From assembly GCF_001422045.1 (NCBI RefSeq), contig NZ_LMLW01000011.1, positions 505 through 64,504 on the forward strand: DNA of 64,000 nt, written 5' to 3'. The DNA is from Sphingomonas sp. Leaf242 (lineage in GTDB: Bacteria; Pseudomonadota; Alphaproteobacteria; Sphingomonadales; Sphingomonadaceae). Position 1 is the first letter of the stretch. The number at the start of each line of letters is the position of its first letter. Both the position numbers and the translations under genes were made by a program. The notes beneath the pieces are model-generated. The model was not told where the DNA came from, ran no database searches, and saw only the letters and a program-made list of their open reading frames with translations. Below, in pieces: positions 1-8,360 of the stretch.

Positions 1-1454
1 TCGGTCTGCGTCACGGTCAGCTGGTCGCGCGCACGCTTCGCTTCTTCCTCGGCACGCATCGCCAGCGCGGAGACGAGATCGGCGACCACCGCGAAACCGC
101 GCCCTGCGTCTCCCGCACGGCCCGCTTCGACCGCGGCGTTCATCGCCAGGACGCGCGTCTGGAACGCGATCTTGTCGAGCCCTTCGATCACGCTGTCGAT
201 GCCCTTCGCGCTCTCCGAAACACGCCCCATCGCCTGCACCGCCTCGTCGGCGACCGCACGACCACCACCGACGGTGGCGATCGCCTGGTCGGCGCGCTCG
301 ACGGTCTTCGTCGATGCCGAAGCACTCGCCTTCAGGCGGCCATCCATCTGCGTGACCGAGGCTGCGGTTTCCTCGAGCGAAGCGGCGTTGCTTTCCGTGC
401 GGCGTGCGAGATCTTCCGACGCCTGCGCGATTTCGCCCGAGCCGGTGCGAATGGTCAGTGCGCTTTCGCTGACCGAGCTGATCAGCCCGCGCAGATTGTC
501 GAGCGCCTCGTTGAAGTTGCTCTTCAGCGCGCCGTATTCGGGCGGGAAGTCGGCCTTGATCGCCGCGGTCAGATCGCCCGCCGACAGTTCGGACAGATGC
601 GTCGACACGGTGTCGACGACCATTTTCTGCTCGCCATCGGCGCGTGCCTTGGCGGCGTCAGCGGCATCCTTGGCGATGCCGTTCTCGCGGAACACCTTCA
701 CGGCCTTGGCCATCGCGCCGATCTCGTCGCCGCGGTCGGTGCCCGTCACGTCCTGCGTATAGTCGCCGGCGGCGATCTCGCCCATCCGGCTTTGCAGCTT
801 GGCAAGCGGACCGGTGATACCGCTGCGCGTGACGATCAGTGCAAGCCCAACGCCAGCGACCACGCCGATAATGCCCATCACGATCATCGTCGTCGACGTC
901 GAGTTCGCGACGACCGTCAGTTCGTCGGCAGACTTGTTGGCGGCCGCGATCCGCGCGTCATTGAACGCCACGAGATCGGCGGAAAGTTTGGCGATCAGAG
1001 GACGAGCCTGACCGATAACGGCGGTGGCTTCCGCGTTACGGTTCTGCAATCCCAGCGCGGCAGCACGCGAGGTCAGCACGTGGCTCTGGTCGAGCTGCGC
1101 GATAAACGAGCCCAGCTGGCTTTTCAGCGCCGGCTCCTGCTTTTCGACCGCGCCGAACAGATCGCGCGCCGCGTTGTAGTTGGACAACTCGCTCTGCGCG
1201 GCGTCGCGTGCTTCCGGGCTGGCGCCGTCATAGACGACGGTCGCGAAGGCCGCGTTGCTCATCTGCACGGCCATCCGGGTCGCACGAACAAGCTGGACGG
1301 TATTCGCCATGTTTTCGGTCATTTCGGTATTGGCGTTGTCGGCGATCAAGATCCGACGGGAGCCATTCCAGGCAATGAACATCGTGATCGCGCCGAGCAT
1401 CAGCAGCAACGCGACGATCTTCGTCGGTATCTTAATATTATCGAGAAATTTCAT
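1..1454 (-). CDS. Methyl-accepting chemotaxis protein, C-terminus cut by window edge
   Basis: Transmembrane chemoreceptor that senses a ligand and controls the CheA kinase. Starting at the ATG whose complement is at 1452-1454, it reads 484 residues before leaving the window. A short cytoplasmic N-terminus is followed by a hydrophobic helix (about residues 13-32), a helical sensor region (about 33-185), a second membrane helix (about 188-210), a HAMP segment and the coiled-coil signalling domain. The hairpin tip is visible near the edge as [20 protein letters not shown], close to the usual chemoreceptor tip. The periplasmic part is short, so a four-helix-bundle type sensor is likely; the ligand cannot be inferred. 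It lies downstream of the flgI run, with a 117-base gap (1455-1571) before it, so it may have its own promoter. The family call is secure. Confidence 0.93.
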   Translation of the reverse strand, partial: MKFLDNIKIPTKIVALLLMLGAITMFIAWNGSRRILIADNANTEMTENMANTVQLVRATRMAVQMSNAAFATVVYDGASPEARDAAQSELSNYNAARDLFGAVEKQEPALKSQLGSFIAQLDQSHVLTSRAAALGLQNRNAEATAVIGQARPLIAKLSADLVAFNDARIAAANKSADELTVVANSTSTTMIVMGIIGVVAGVGLALIVTRSGITGPLAKLQSRMGEIAAGDYTQDVTGTDRGDEIGAMAKAVKVFRENGIAKDAADAAKARADGEQKMVVDTVSTHLSELSAGDLTAAIKADFPPEYGALKSNFNEALDNLRGLISSVSESALTIRTGSGEIAQASEDLARRTESNAASLEETAASVTQMDGRLKASASASTKTVERADQAIATVGGGRAVADEAVQAMGRVSESAKGIDSVIEGLDKIAFQTRVLAMNAAVEAGRAGDAGRGFAVVADLVSALAMRAEEEAKRARDQLTVTQT

Positions 1455-1571
1455 GTGGATCTCCAGAAGGGCCCCCGCCCCGTACGCATTATCTATAGGG
1501 GGCCGCCGGACCTCCCGGTCGCAGCGGCGCGGCATTGTCGCGGTGACGTGTCGGAACGGCGTCGCGGTGTG

Positions 1572-1991
1572 TCAGAAATGGCCGTTGATCGAGATCGGCG
1601 TGGCCTGCTCGCTCGACAGCAACGTGCCGCGGACGCCGTACACCGCGCTCTTCGCGCCGGTCAGACGCCGTGCTTCGGCGGCGATCGCCCCCATGATCTC
1701 GTCGCACATGGCGATCCGCCGCTCGAGCAGGTTCGCGTTCACGCCGAGCCGGCGGACCAGCGTCTCCAGCAACGACCGGATTTCGCCCTGCTCCTCCTCG
1801 GGCAGGTCGTCGAGCCAGCGTGGCCGCTCGCGCGCGAGGCGGATCGATTCCGCCTCGACGATGCCCGCCAGCCGTATCTTCGCGGCGACGAGTTCGGGGA
1901 GGTCGCTGGCATTGGCCGGGCGAGTCAGCCGGTCGTTTTCCTCATCCAGGATCATCGCCAGCGACGTCAGGCTCTTGACCAGTTCAATCAC
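1572..1991 (-). CDS. flgN: FlgN-like flagellar export chaperone
   Basis: 139-residue, mostly helical, charged protein with the look of the FlgN family, which binds the hook-filament junction proteins FlgK and FlgL in the cytoplasm and delivers them to the flagellar export gate. The identification rests on size, helical content and position straight after the rod-binding gene, since FlgN sequences are poorly conserved. The start is a GTG (complement 1989-1991) with a good Shine-Dalgarno, GGGAGG, about eight bases upstream. It overlaps the end of the preceding gene by 8 bases, which implies translational coupling in the run flgI - flgJ-like - flgN. Confidence 0.7.
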   Translation of the reverse strand: MIELVKSLTSLAMILDEENDRLTRPANASDLPELVAAKIRLAGIVEAESIRLARERPRWLDDLPEEEQGEIRSLLETLVRRLGVNANLLERRIAMCDEIMGAIAAEARRLTGAKSAVYGVRGTLLSSEQATPISINGHF

Positions 1992-2319
1992 GCGTCGTTC
2001 CTCCCTGTAATTTGATGATCTGCGCCATCACGGCGGGTGCCAGACCGATGCCGCCCTTCGCCGCGATCGCGGTGCCGAGCTTTTCGGCGAGCACGCCGCG
2101 GAACATTTCCTCGCCGTGCCCCCCCCCGAACGGACCGTCGGTCTCGACCGTCTCCATCATCATCTGGGTCATCTGGCCGAGGAACACCGCCTCGAACGAC
2201 TTGGCGGTCTTCGCCTCCGTACCCTTCGCCGCTGCAGAAGGCGGCGCTTTCGGCGTGACGGACGGCATGGCGACCGGCGTTACGGCCGGCATGGCGGCAA
2301 TGGGCGTATCGATGGGCAT
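1984..2319 (-). CDS. flgJ: Rod-binding protein, FlgJ N-terminal domain only
   Basis: 111-residue rod-binding protein. It corresponds to the N-terminal half of enteric FlgJ (rod cap/rod binding) and lacks the muramidase half, as is usual in alphaproteobacteria. Residues about 40-110 carry the family core: a helix with FEAVFLGQMTQMMMETV, then a glycine-rich FGGGHGEEMFRGVLAEKLG segment and a C-terminal QIIKLQGG. The first 35 residues are Ala/Pro/Met/Thr-rich and probably disordered. Its ATG overlaps the flgI stop codon by one base (TAATG) and its end overlaps the next gene, so the three genes are coupled. With no peptidoglycan hydrolase domain here, another lytic enzyme elsewhere must open the wall. 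Confidence 0.85.
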   Translation of the reverse strand: MPIDTPIAAMPAVTPVAMPSVTPKAPPSAAAKGTEAKTAKSFEAVFLGQMTQMMMETVETDGPFGGGHGEEMFRGVLAEKLGTAIAAKGGIGLAPAVMAQIIKLQGGTTRD

Positions 2320-3428
2320 TACTGGACCTCGATCTCGGCCTGAAGCGCGCCCGCGCTCTTGACCGCCTGGAGAATGGTAATGAGGTCGCGGGGCGACACG
2401 CCGAGCGTGTTGAGCCCGCTGACCAGCGATTGCAGCGACGCCGAACCGCCGACCATCGCCAGCGACGCGCCGCCGCCATCGTCGACCGCCACGCGGGTTC
2501 GCGGCAACACAACGGTCTGCCCGTTCGAGAATGGCGCGGGCTGCGATGCGACCGGGGTCTCACTGACGCTGATCGTCAGCCCGCCTTGCGCGATCGCGAC
2601 CGGACTGATCCGCACGTCGGCGCTCATCACGACCGTGCCCGACGCCTCGTTGATGACGATCCGCGCGGGCTGATCGACCGCGATCGGCAGATTCTCGATC
2701 TCCCCCAACAGGTCGACCGAGTCGCCGGTAAACGACGCCGCCGGCGCGATCTCGACCGTGCCGGGATCGAGTACCTTCGCGGTCCCGGCGAACCGGCCGT
2801 TGATCGCCACTGCGATATGCCGCGCGGTCGTGAAATCGGGGTTCTTGAGCGCGAGCTTGAGGCTGGTCGCGGAGCGCAGCGCATAGGGCACCTCCTCCTC
2901 GACGATCGCGCCGCCGGCGATCCGCGCGGAGGTCGCGACGCCGCGGCTGACGCTGGCGCCGGCGCCTTGCGCCTTGAACCCCGACACCGCGACCGGCCCT
3001 TGCGCGACCGCATAGATCTTGCCGTCGAGCGCGCGCAGCGACGATACGAGCAGCACGCCGCCCTGCAAATTGGTGGCATCGCCGAGCGCGGCGACCTGGA
3101 CGTCGATCGTCGAGCCCTTGCGCGCGAACGGCGGCATCGTCGCGATCACCGATACCGCCGCGACGTTGGCCGGCTTCATCGAGGAATCACGGACGTTGAC
3201 GCCCATCCGCTCGAGCATCGCCTGCAGCGATTCCTCGGTGAACGGCGCGTTGCGGACCCGGTCGCCGGTGCCGGCAAGGCCGACCACCAGCCCGTAGCCG
3301 ACGAGCTGGTTCGACCGCACGTTCTCGACATCGACGATGTCCTTCACGCGCGTGCCCGCCGACGCCGGCACCACGCCGAGCGCAGCAGCCAGGGCGGCGC
3401 AGATCAGAGAAACAAGACGGAGGCGCAT
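2319..3428 (-). CDS. flgI: Flagellar P-ring protein FlgI
   Basis: 369-residue periplasmic P-ring subunit, the bushing around the flagellar rod. A signal peptide (about residues 1-24, ending at a PASAG-like site) precedes the mature protein, which begins with the typical TRVKDIVDVENVRSNQLVGY segment and GLAGTGD. The C-terminus, with SPRDLITILQAVKSAGALQA, is characteristic of the family. The frame stays open far upstream, but only the ATG at 3428 puts the signal peptide at the N-terminus. It is the first gene of the coupled run flgI - flgJ-like - flgN and is divergent from fliX across an 80-base gap that must hold both promoters. Confidence 0.97.
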   Translation of the reverse strand: MRLRLVSLICAALAAALGVVPASAGTRVKDIVDVENVRSNQLVGYGLVVGLAGTGDRVRNAPFTEESLQAMLERMGVNVRDSSMKPANVAAVSVIATMPPFARKGSTIDVQVAALGDATNLQGGVLLVSSLRALDGKIYAVAQGPVAVSGFKAQGAGASVSRGVATSARIAGGAIVEEEVPYALRSATSLKLALKNPDFTTARHIAVAINGRFAGTAKVLDPGTVEIAPAASFTGDSVDLLGEIENLPIAVDQPARIVINEASGTVVMSADVRISPVAIAQGGLTISVSETPVASQPAPFSNGQTVVLPRTRVAVDDGGGASLAMVGGSASLQSLVSGLNTLGVSPRDLITILQAVKSAGALQAEIEVQ

Positions 3429-3507
3429 GGCCGGGGCTTTCGCGAGACGTTGGACATCAAATTTCTTATAGGATAGGAATGGCGCCCGCCGACCGAAGGG
3501 ACGAATA

Positions 3508-3951
3508 ATGCGGATCGACGGCATCACGCCGCTGCTCCAATCGATGCTCGCCGACACGCGCACCCGCGACGGTTTCGCGCTGCCCGCCGCTGTCGCCTCG
3601 GCCACCGCGGCTGCAACTGCCGAGGCACCACCATCGACGCCCCCGCCAGTGGTCCCGACCTCGGCGACCTCGGTCCAGATGATGGTCGCGCTCGCCGCGG
3701 TCGATCCGGTCTCGGAACGTCGACGGAAAATCGCGGTGGAGGCCGATCGCGGCCTGACGTTGCTGGAGCGGTTGCGCGACGATCTCGCGCACGGTGCCGC
3801 GCCTCCCGAACGCGTACAAGAGCTGGCCACATGGGTCGAGGCGTTCGTCGTGCCCGACGATGCCGCCGTGACGCCGGAATTCGCAAAGGTCGCGCGCGAC
3901 CTCGAAGTGCGCGTCCGGGTCGAACTCGCCAAGCTCGACCTCAACGCCTGA
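3508..3951 (+). CDS. fliX: FliX-like class II flagellar assembly regulator
   Basis: 147-residue protein resembling FliX, which in Caulobacter links assembly of early flagellar parts to late flagellar transcription through the sigma-54 activator FlbD. The N-terminal half is Ala/Pro-rich and low in complexity. The C-terminal half (about 65-147) carries the conserved SERRRKIAVEADRGLTLLERL helix and the terminal VRVELAKLDL signature. It is divergent from flgI and convergent with flhB, ending 15 bases from it. No flbD gene is visible in this window. FliX occurs essentially only in alphaproteobacteria, which supports the taxonomic reading. Confidence 0.82.
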   Translation: MRIDGITPLLQSMLADTRTRDGFALPAAVASATAAATAEAPPSTPPPVVPTSATSVQMMVALAAVDPVSERRRKIAVEADRGLTLLERLRDDLAHGAAPPERVQELATWVEAFVVPDDAAVTPEFAKVARDLEVRVRVELAKLDLNA

Positions 3952-3966
3952 CATAACGCGCGCAGC

Positions 3967-5028
3967 CTAGCGCAGGCGCTTGGCGATCCGCATCACGTAG
4001 CCGATCACCTCGGCGACCGCCGCGTAATGTTCGGTCGGGATCGGCCGGTCGATCTCGACGCTGGCGTACAGCGCGCGCGCCAGCACGCGGTTCTCGACGA
4101 TCGGCACGCCCGCCTGCGTCGCGATCTCGCGGATCTTGAGCGCGATCGTATCGACGCCCTTCGCCACCACCACCGGCGCCCCCATCCGGCCGTGGTCGTA
4201 TTTCAGCGCGATCGCATAGTGCGTCGGATTGGTGATGATCACGCTGGCGCCCGGCACTGCGGCCATCATCCGCCGCCGCGAGCGCTGGATCGCGATCGAG
4301 CGGATCTTTGCCTTGATCTTGGGGTCGCCCTCGCTCTGCTTGTGTTCGTCCTTGATCTCCTGAAGCGACATCTTCAGCTTCGAGAACCAGGTGCGGCGCT
4401 GCCAGATCAGATCGGCCAGCGCGATCGCGCCGACCGGTACCGCGACCGTCTTTACCAGCATCACGACCAGCCCCGCGGCGGTCGTCCCGATATCCGCCGC
4501 ATCCGCACCGACCAGGCTGTCGAGCGCGTTCGCGCGCGGCCACAACGCCCACACCGCGACCCCGACGATCACCGACAGTTTCGCCAGCGTCTTGGCGAAC
4601 TCGACCAGCGCCTGCTTGCCGAACAATTTTTTGGCGCCCGAGACCGGTGAGAGCTTGCTCCATTTGGGCGAGACCCGCGACCATGAGATCGTCGGCCGCC
4701 CGTGCATCACGCCGCCGAGAATCGCGAACGCGACCAGCGCGCCGAACAGCGGCGCGAAGACCACGCCGATCTGAAAGATGATCCCGCTGGCGATGTTCTG
4801 CGCACCGTCCGGCGCGAGCGAATAATCCTCCGCCTGTCCCCACAGCCGCACCAGCATCATCGCCAATCGCGAGAACGCGTGGACACCGAGGCCGCCCATG
4901 ACCGCCAGCATCGCCGCGAAGATCGCCGCATGCCGCATCTCGGGAGCGCTCGGCAGATCGCCCTTCTTGCGCGCATCCTCGAGCCGCTTGCCGGTCGGGT
5001 CATGCGTCTTCTGGTCCTTGTCCGCCAT
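3967..5028 (-). CDS. flhB: Flagellar export apparatus switch protein FlhB
   Basis: 353-residue inner-membrane component of the flagellar type III export gate that switches specificity from rod/hook to filament substrates. Four hydrophobic segments occupy roughly residues 33-205. The soluble C-terminal domain begins around 215 and contains the autocleavage motif NPTH at 267-270. An acidic/basic N-terminal region of about 30 residues is typical. It is the last gene of flgC-fliE-fliQ-fliR-flhB, four bases after fliR, and converges with fliX. Confidence 0.97.
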   Translation of the reverse strand: MADKDQKTHDPTGKRLEDARKKGDLPSAPEMRHAAIFAAMLAVMGGLGVHAFSRLAMMLVRLWGQAEDYSLAPDGAQNIASGIIFQIGVVFAPLFGALVAFAILGGVMHGRPTISWSRVSPKWSKLSPVSGAKKLFGKQALVEFAKTLAKLSVIVGVAVWALWPRANALDSLVGADAADIGTTAAGLVVMLVKTVAVPVGAIALADLIWQRRTWFSKLKMSLQEIKDEHKQSEGDPKIKAKIRSIAIQRSRRRMMAAVPGASVIITNPTHYAIALKYDHGRMGAPVVVAKGVDTIALKIREIATQAGVPIVENRVLARALYASVEIDRPIPTEHYAAVAEVIGYVMRIAKRLR

Positions 5029-5032
5029 ACGA

Positions 5033-5797
5033 TCAGCCCCAGCCCGCCTGGATCCAGCTGCCCATCGACGCCGCGAACACGGTCAGCATCACGCCGAGCA
5101 GCGTCGAGAACAGCGCTAGGCCGAACAGCAGGTTGAGCGGTTGCGCGACGAAGAAGATCTGGATCGCGGGGGCCAGCCGCGCCGACAGGCCGAGCGCGAC
5201 GTTGAAGACGATCCCGTAGACGATCATCGGCGCGGCCAGGCTGACGCCGAGCGCCATCGACCGGCTGACGGTCTTGACCGCAAGCGCGGCGAAATCGCCC
5301 GCCGCCGGCACGCCGCCGACCGGGAAGACGTCATAGGACCGCACGATCGCGGCGATCCAGAGATGATGGACGAGCAGCGCCATGCAGATCACGCCGGCGG
5401 CGACGCCGACGAATTTCGACAGGATGCTGGCCTGTCCGCCCTGCGAACTGTCGGCGACGATCGCCGAGGTCAGGCCGACCTGAAGGCTGGCGATCGACCC
5501 GGCGATCGCCATCGCCATGAACATGATCCGCACCAGCATGCCGAGGCCGAGGCCGGTCAGCAACTCGCACAGGATCACGCCGGGCAGCGCATCGATGTTC
5601 TGCGTCACCGACTGGACGTGCGGCGACAGGATTCCCCACAGCCCCGCGGTCATTCCGAACGCGATCATCAGCCGGATTCGGGCGGGGATCGCATCCTCCG
5701 AAAAGACCGGCAGGACCATCAGCACCGCGCCGACCCGCGCGAACAGCACGAGAAACGCGACCGCCCAGATCGGAATGCCGTTGAGCGTGTCAGCCAT
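5033..5797 (-). CDS. fliR: Flagellar biosynthetic protein FliR
   Basis: 254-residue polytopic membrane protein of the flagellar export gate (FliPQR pore complex). It has about six hydrophobic segments and the family's phenylalanine/leucine-rich ends. The ATG at 5797 overlaps the end of fliQ by 8 bases. Upstream in-frame codons exist but would run into fliQ and add a non-hydrophobic Arg/Ser stretch, so the internal ATG is preferred. It is coupled to fliQ upstream and followed four bases later by flhB. Confidence 0.95.
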   Translation of the reverse strand: MADTLNGIPIWAVAFLVLFARVGAVLMVLPVFSEDAIPARIRLMIAFGMTAGLWGILSPHVQSVTQNIDALPGVILCELLTGLGLGMLVRIMFMAMAIAGSIASLQVGLTSAIVADSSQGGQASILSKFVGVAAGVICMALLVHHLWIAAIVRSYDVFPVGGVPAAGDFAALAVKTVSRSMALGVSLAAPMIVYGIVFNVALGLSARLAPAIQIFFVAQPLNLLFGLALFSTLLGVMLTVFAASMGSWIQAGWG

Positions 5798-6053
5798 GGA
5801 TGATGCGGTCGGCGACGAGGTGCGTGAAATCCGCCATCGCATGCCCCATCATCGGCAGCGTCAGCATCAGCACGACGCCCATCGCGACCAGTTTCGGGAC
5901 GAAGGTCAGCGTCTGCTCCTGCACCTGGGTCAGCGCCTGCATGAGGCTGACCGCGACGCCGACGATGAGCGCGGTCAGCAGCAACGGTCCGCAGACCGTC
6001 AGCACGACGACGAGCGCGGACCGCGTGATTTCGATGACGTCGGTCGGCGACAT
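5790..6053 (-). CDS. fliQ: Flagellar biosynthetic protein FliQ
   Basis: 87-residue protein with two membrane helices (about residues 14-40 and 53-75), the size and layout of FliQ, a multi-copy part of the FliPQR export pore. The segment SLMQALTQVQEQTLTFVPKL between the helices is the family signature. It starts one base after fliE ends and overlaps fliR by 8 bases, so the order fliE-fliQ-fliR is tightly coupled. Confidence 0.96.
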   Translation of the reverse strand: MSPTDVIEITRSALVVVLTVCGPLLLTALIVGVAVSLMQALTQVQEQTLTFVPKLVAMGVVLMLTLPMMGHAMADFTHLVADRIIHG

Positions 6054-6054
6054 G

Positions 6055-6384
6055 TCAGATCTGCATCCGCATGATGTCGGAATAGGCGCTGACCACGCGG
6101 TCGCGCACCGCGACGACGGTGTCGAGCGCGGTTTCCGCCGCGCCCATCGCGGTGACGACGTCGATCAGGTCGCCCTTGCCCGCGACCTGCTTCGCGCTCG
6201 CGGACTCGGCGGCGCGCATCGAGCCTGCCGCGTCACCGACGAGGTGTTCGACCATGTCGCCGAACCCGCCCGCGCCCGAGCTCGCGCCGACGCCGCCGGT
6301 CTTGCCGAGCAGCCCGCCCGAGTCCTTGCCGATACCAAGCGCCCGGCCATAGGCGGAGGTCGCATCCAATGCTCCGATGGACAT
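6055..6384 (-). CDS. fliE: Flagellar hook-basal body protein FliE
   Basis: 109-residue FliE, the adapter between the MS-ring/export gate and the proximal rod. The first 40 residues are Gly/Ala/Ser-rich. The C-terminal half is helical and contains DLIDVVTAMGAAETALDTVV followed by VSAYSDIMRMQI, the conserved FliE end. It is located between flgC (12-base gap) and fliQ (one-base gap), as in many flagellar operons. Confidence 0.93.
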   Translation of the reverse strand: MSIGALDATSAYGRALGIGKDSGGLLGKTGGVGASSGAGGFGDMVEHLVGDAAGSMRAAESASAKQVAGKGDLIDVVTAMGAAETALDTVVAVRDRVVSAYSDIMRMQI

Positions 6385-6396
6385 CGTTGTTCGTCC

Positions 6397-6804
6397 TTAC
6401 TTCAAAAGGTCTATGGTGCGCATCGTCAGGCTCTTGGCCGCTTCGATGGCGTTGAGATTGGCTTCGTAGGCGCGTTGCGCGGCCTTCATGTCGGCCGCTT
6501 CGATCAGCGGATTGACGTTCGGCATCAACACGTAGCCCTTGGCGTCGGCGGCCGGACTGCCCGGCTGGTACGCGCGTTGGAAGGCGGTCTTGTCGGCGTC
6601 GACCGAGCGGATCTTGACGCCGTTGGTGCCGTTCGCGCGATCGACGTCGGCACTGAAGCTCGCGACCCGGCGCCGATAGGGATCGCCGCCGGGCGATGCC
6701 GATACGGAGTCCGCATTCGCGAGGTTTTCGGCAATGACGCGCATCCGCAACGACTGCGCGCGCAGTCCGGATGCCGACACCTGTACCGCGTCGGTCAGGT
6801 CCAT
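6397..6804 (-). CDS. flgC: Flagellar basal-body rod protein FlgC
   Basis: 135-residue proximal rod protein. The N-terminus has the rod/hook family motif ASGLRAQSLRMRVIAENLAN. The C-terminus has NVNPLIEAADMKAAQRAYEA, which closes the coiled-coil fold. The start is the ATG at 6804; the upstream open frame would add an unrelated Arg/Pro extension. It is the first gene of the flgC-fliE-fliQ-fliR-flhB operon. The usual partner flgB is not next to it and not in this window. Confidence 0.95.
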   Translation of the reverse strand: MDLTDAVQVSASGLRAQSLRMRVIAENLANADSVSASPGGDPYRRRVASFSADVDRANGTNGVKIRSVDADKTAFQRAYQPGSPAADAKGYVLMPNVNPLIEAADMKAAQRAYEANLNAIEAAKSLTMRTIDLLK

Positions 6805-6920
6805 GATTGTCTCCGTCGGGCACCGTGATGGCACCCACCTTCCTCTAATAGGCAAAAAGTTCCGGCCCCGGTCGGGACCCGGCAATTCTTTCCTATGATG
6901 GCCTCAAGGAAGGAACATTC
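6805..6920. promoter_or_regulatory. Divergent flgC / fliN intergenic region
   Basis: A 116-base gap between two divergent flagellar operons, so it must hold two promoters. An AAGGAAGGAA Shine-Dalgarno lies just before fliN. On the plus strand, TGGCACC at 6829-6835 followed by TTCC at 6840-6843 resembles a sigma-54 -24/-12 element, but the essential -12 GC reads CC. It is therefore only a weak candidate. Confidence 0.4.
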
Positions 6921-7157
6921 ATGTCCGTACTCGAGGATATCACCATCGACCTGTCGATCGTCCTGGGATCGACCAATCTGCCGATCCGCCAGATCCTGGC
7001 GATGGGGCGCGGCGCGATGATCGCGCTGGATTGCGGTCACGACGACCCGACCCTGGTCTATGTCAACGGCAAGCTGGTCGCGAAGGGCCGCGTGCTGGTC
7101 GACGAAGACCAGATGTCGCTCGAAGTAACCCAAGTCATTCCGCGGGAGCATCGTTGA
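6921..7157 (+). CDS. fliN: Flagellar motor switch protein FliN (short form)
   Basis: 78-residue SpoA-domain protein, the core of FliN, which forms the C-ring base that binds CheY-P and the export ATPase complex. It consists almost only of the SpoA beta-barrel: ITIDLSIVLGSTNLPIRQIL at the start, GRGAMIAL, then VYVNGKLVAKGRVLV near the end. Other FliN proteins have an N-terminal extension that is absent here. Its TGA overlaps the fliO ATG. It is the first gene of fliN-fliO-fliP, divergent from flgC. Confidence 0.92.
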   Translation: MSVLEDITIDLSIVLGSTNLPIRQILAMGRGAMIALDCGHDDPTLVYVNGKLVAKGRVLVDEDQMSLEVTQVIPREHR

Positions 7158-7522
7158 TGGATATCGCCGCGCTGTTGCGGACGATGGGCGGTCTCGGCGT
7201 CGTGCTGGGCATGCTCGCGGCCGCGCTGTGGCTGGTCCGCCGCTACGATATCGCGCTGCCCGGCCGGGTCGGCGTGAAGCTCGGCCGCCGCGTCGAGTTG
7301 GTCGAACGCATCCAGATCGACGGCAAGCGGTCGATCATCCTGGTCCGCCGCGACGACCGCGAACATCTGTTCGTCCTGCACCCCGACCGCGCCACGATCC
7401 TCGAAACGCGCATCGTTCGCGCGGACGAGGAGGCGCAGGCGATCGCCGATCTCGAACAGGCGGAAGGCTCGCACAGTCCCGTGCTGTGCTCGTCGCTCGA
7501 AGAGGCGTGGTTCAATGCGTAA
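7157..7522 (+). CDS. fliO: Flagellar biosynthetic protein FliO
   Basis: 121-residue protein with one N-terminal membrane helix (about residues 9-28) and a cytoplasmic beta-rich domain containing VELVERIQIDGKRSIILVRR, the FliO pattern. FliO helps assemble the FliPQR export pore. The ATG shares bases with the fliN stop (ATGA-type overlap) and the end overlaps fliP by 8 bases. FliO is weakly conserved, so position between fliN and fliP contributes to the call. Confidence 0.9.
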   Translation: MDIAALLRTMGGLGVVLGMLAAALWLVRRYDIALPGRVGVKLGRRVELVERIQIDGKRSIILVRRDDREHLFVLHPDRATILETRIVRADEEAQAIADLEQAEGSHSPVLCSSLEEAWFNA

Positions 7523-8252
7523 GCGCAGCGCAGTGGCGCTCATCCTCGGCGCGGCGATGCTGTTCGCACCGACCGCGGCGATGGCGCAGAGCGCATCGGT
7601 GACGTTCGGCCAGGGCAGTCTGTCGGCGCGCGCGATCCAGCTCATCCTGATGCTCACAGTGCTGAGTCTCGCACCGGGCATCCTGATGACCGTCACGTCG
7701 TTCACGCGCATCGTCGTCGCGCTGTCGCTGCTCCGCACCGGTCTCGGCGCGCAGGGCGTGCCGCCCAACCCGGTCATCATCAGCCTGTCGCTGTTCCTGT
7801 CGTTCTTCGTGATGGCGCCGACCTTCGAACAGGCGTGGCACGACGGCGTTCAGCCGTACACCGCAGGCAAGATCCAGGAGACCCAAGCCTTCGACCGGAC
7901 CATCGAGCCGTTCCGCCGTTTCATGCTGTCCCAGGTCCGCGATCAGGATCTCGCGTTGTTCACCGAACTCGCGCACAAGCCGCCGGTCGCGCGGGCCGAC
8001 ACCGGCCTGTCGACGCTGATGCCGGCGTTCATGATCTCGGAATTGCGCCGCGCGTTCGAGATCGGTTTTCTGCTGCTGATCCCGTTTCTGGTCATCGACC
8101 TCGCCGTTGCGGCAGTATTGATGGCGATGGGCATGATGATGCTACCACCGCCAACGATATCGCTACCAATGAAGATCATCTTTTTTGTCTTGGTCGACGG
8201 CTGGGCTCTAGTCGCTGGATCGCTGGTGAAAAGCTTCGGCACCGGCGCGTAA
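7515..8252 (+). CDS. fliP: Flagellar biosynthetic protein FliP
   Basis: 245-residue export-gate pore protein. A cleavable signal peptide (about residues 1-24, ending AMAQ) is typical of FliP. It is followed by hydrophobic segments with SLFLSFFVMAPTFEQAW and a C-terminal block with TLMPAFMISELRRAFEIGF. It ends the fliN-fliO-fliP operon. The last 100 bases use some AT-richer codons (around 8130-8200) than the rest of the gene. Confidence 0.97.
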   Translation: MRKRSAVALILGAAMLFAPTAAMAQSASVTFGQGSLSARAIQLILMLTVLSLAPGILMTVTSFTRIVVALSLLRTGLGAQGVPPNPVIISLSLFLSFFVMAPTFEQAWHDGVQPYTAGKIQETQAFDRTIEPFRRFMLSQVRDQDLALFTELAHKPPVARADTGLSTLMPAFMISELRRAFEIGFLLLIPFLVIDLAVAAVLMAMGMMMLPPPTISLPMKIIFFVLVDGWALVAGSLVKSFGTGA

Positions 8253-8360
8253 GGAATTTATTTACAACCTATGTTAATAACATAAATTAGATATCTTATA
8301 GTGATCTGATGACATAAACGCCGGATTTCCGTTACATGCGGGCACAAAGGGGAACCGGCG
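8253..8360. promoter_or_regulatory. AT-rich promoter region of the FixJ-like gene with a palindrome
   Basis: A 108-base gap, clearly AT-richer than its surroundings. It contains the inverted repeat TATGTTA-A-TAACATA at 8270-8284, shaped like a dimeric-regulator operator, and several TATA-like stretches around 8290-8302. A strong Shine-Dalgarno, AAAGGGGA (8346-8353), precedes the next start codon. The promoter itself was not pinned down. Confidence 0.45.

Noticed and set aside
6829..6843. Sigma-54 promoter for fliN
   Set aside because: TGGCACC matches the -24 part, but the essential -12 GC is CC; listed only as a weak candidate in the intergenic entry.
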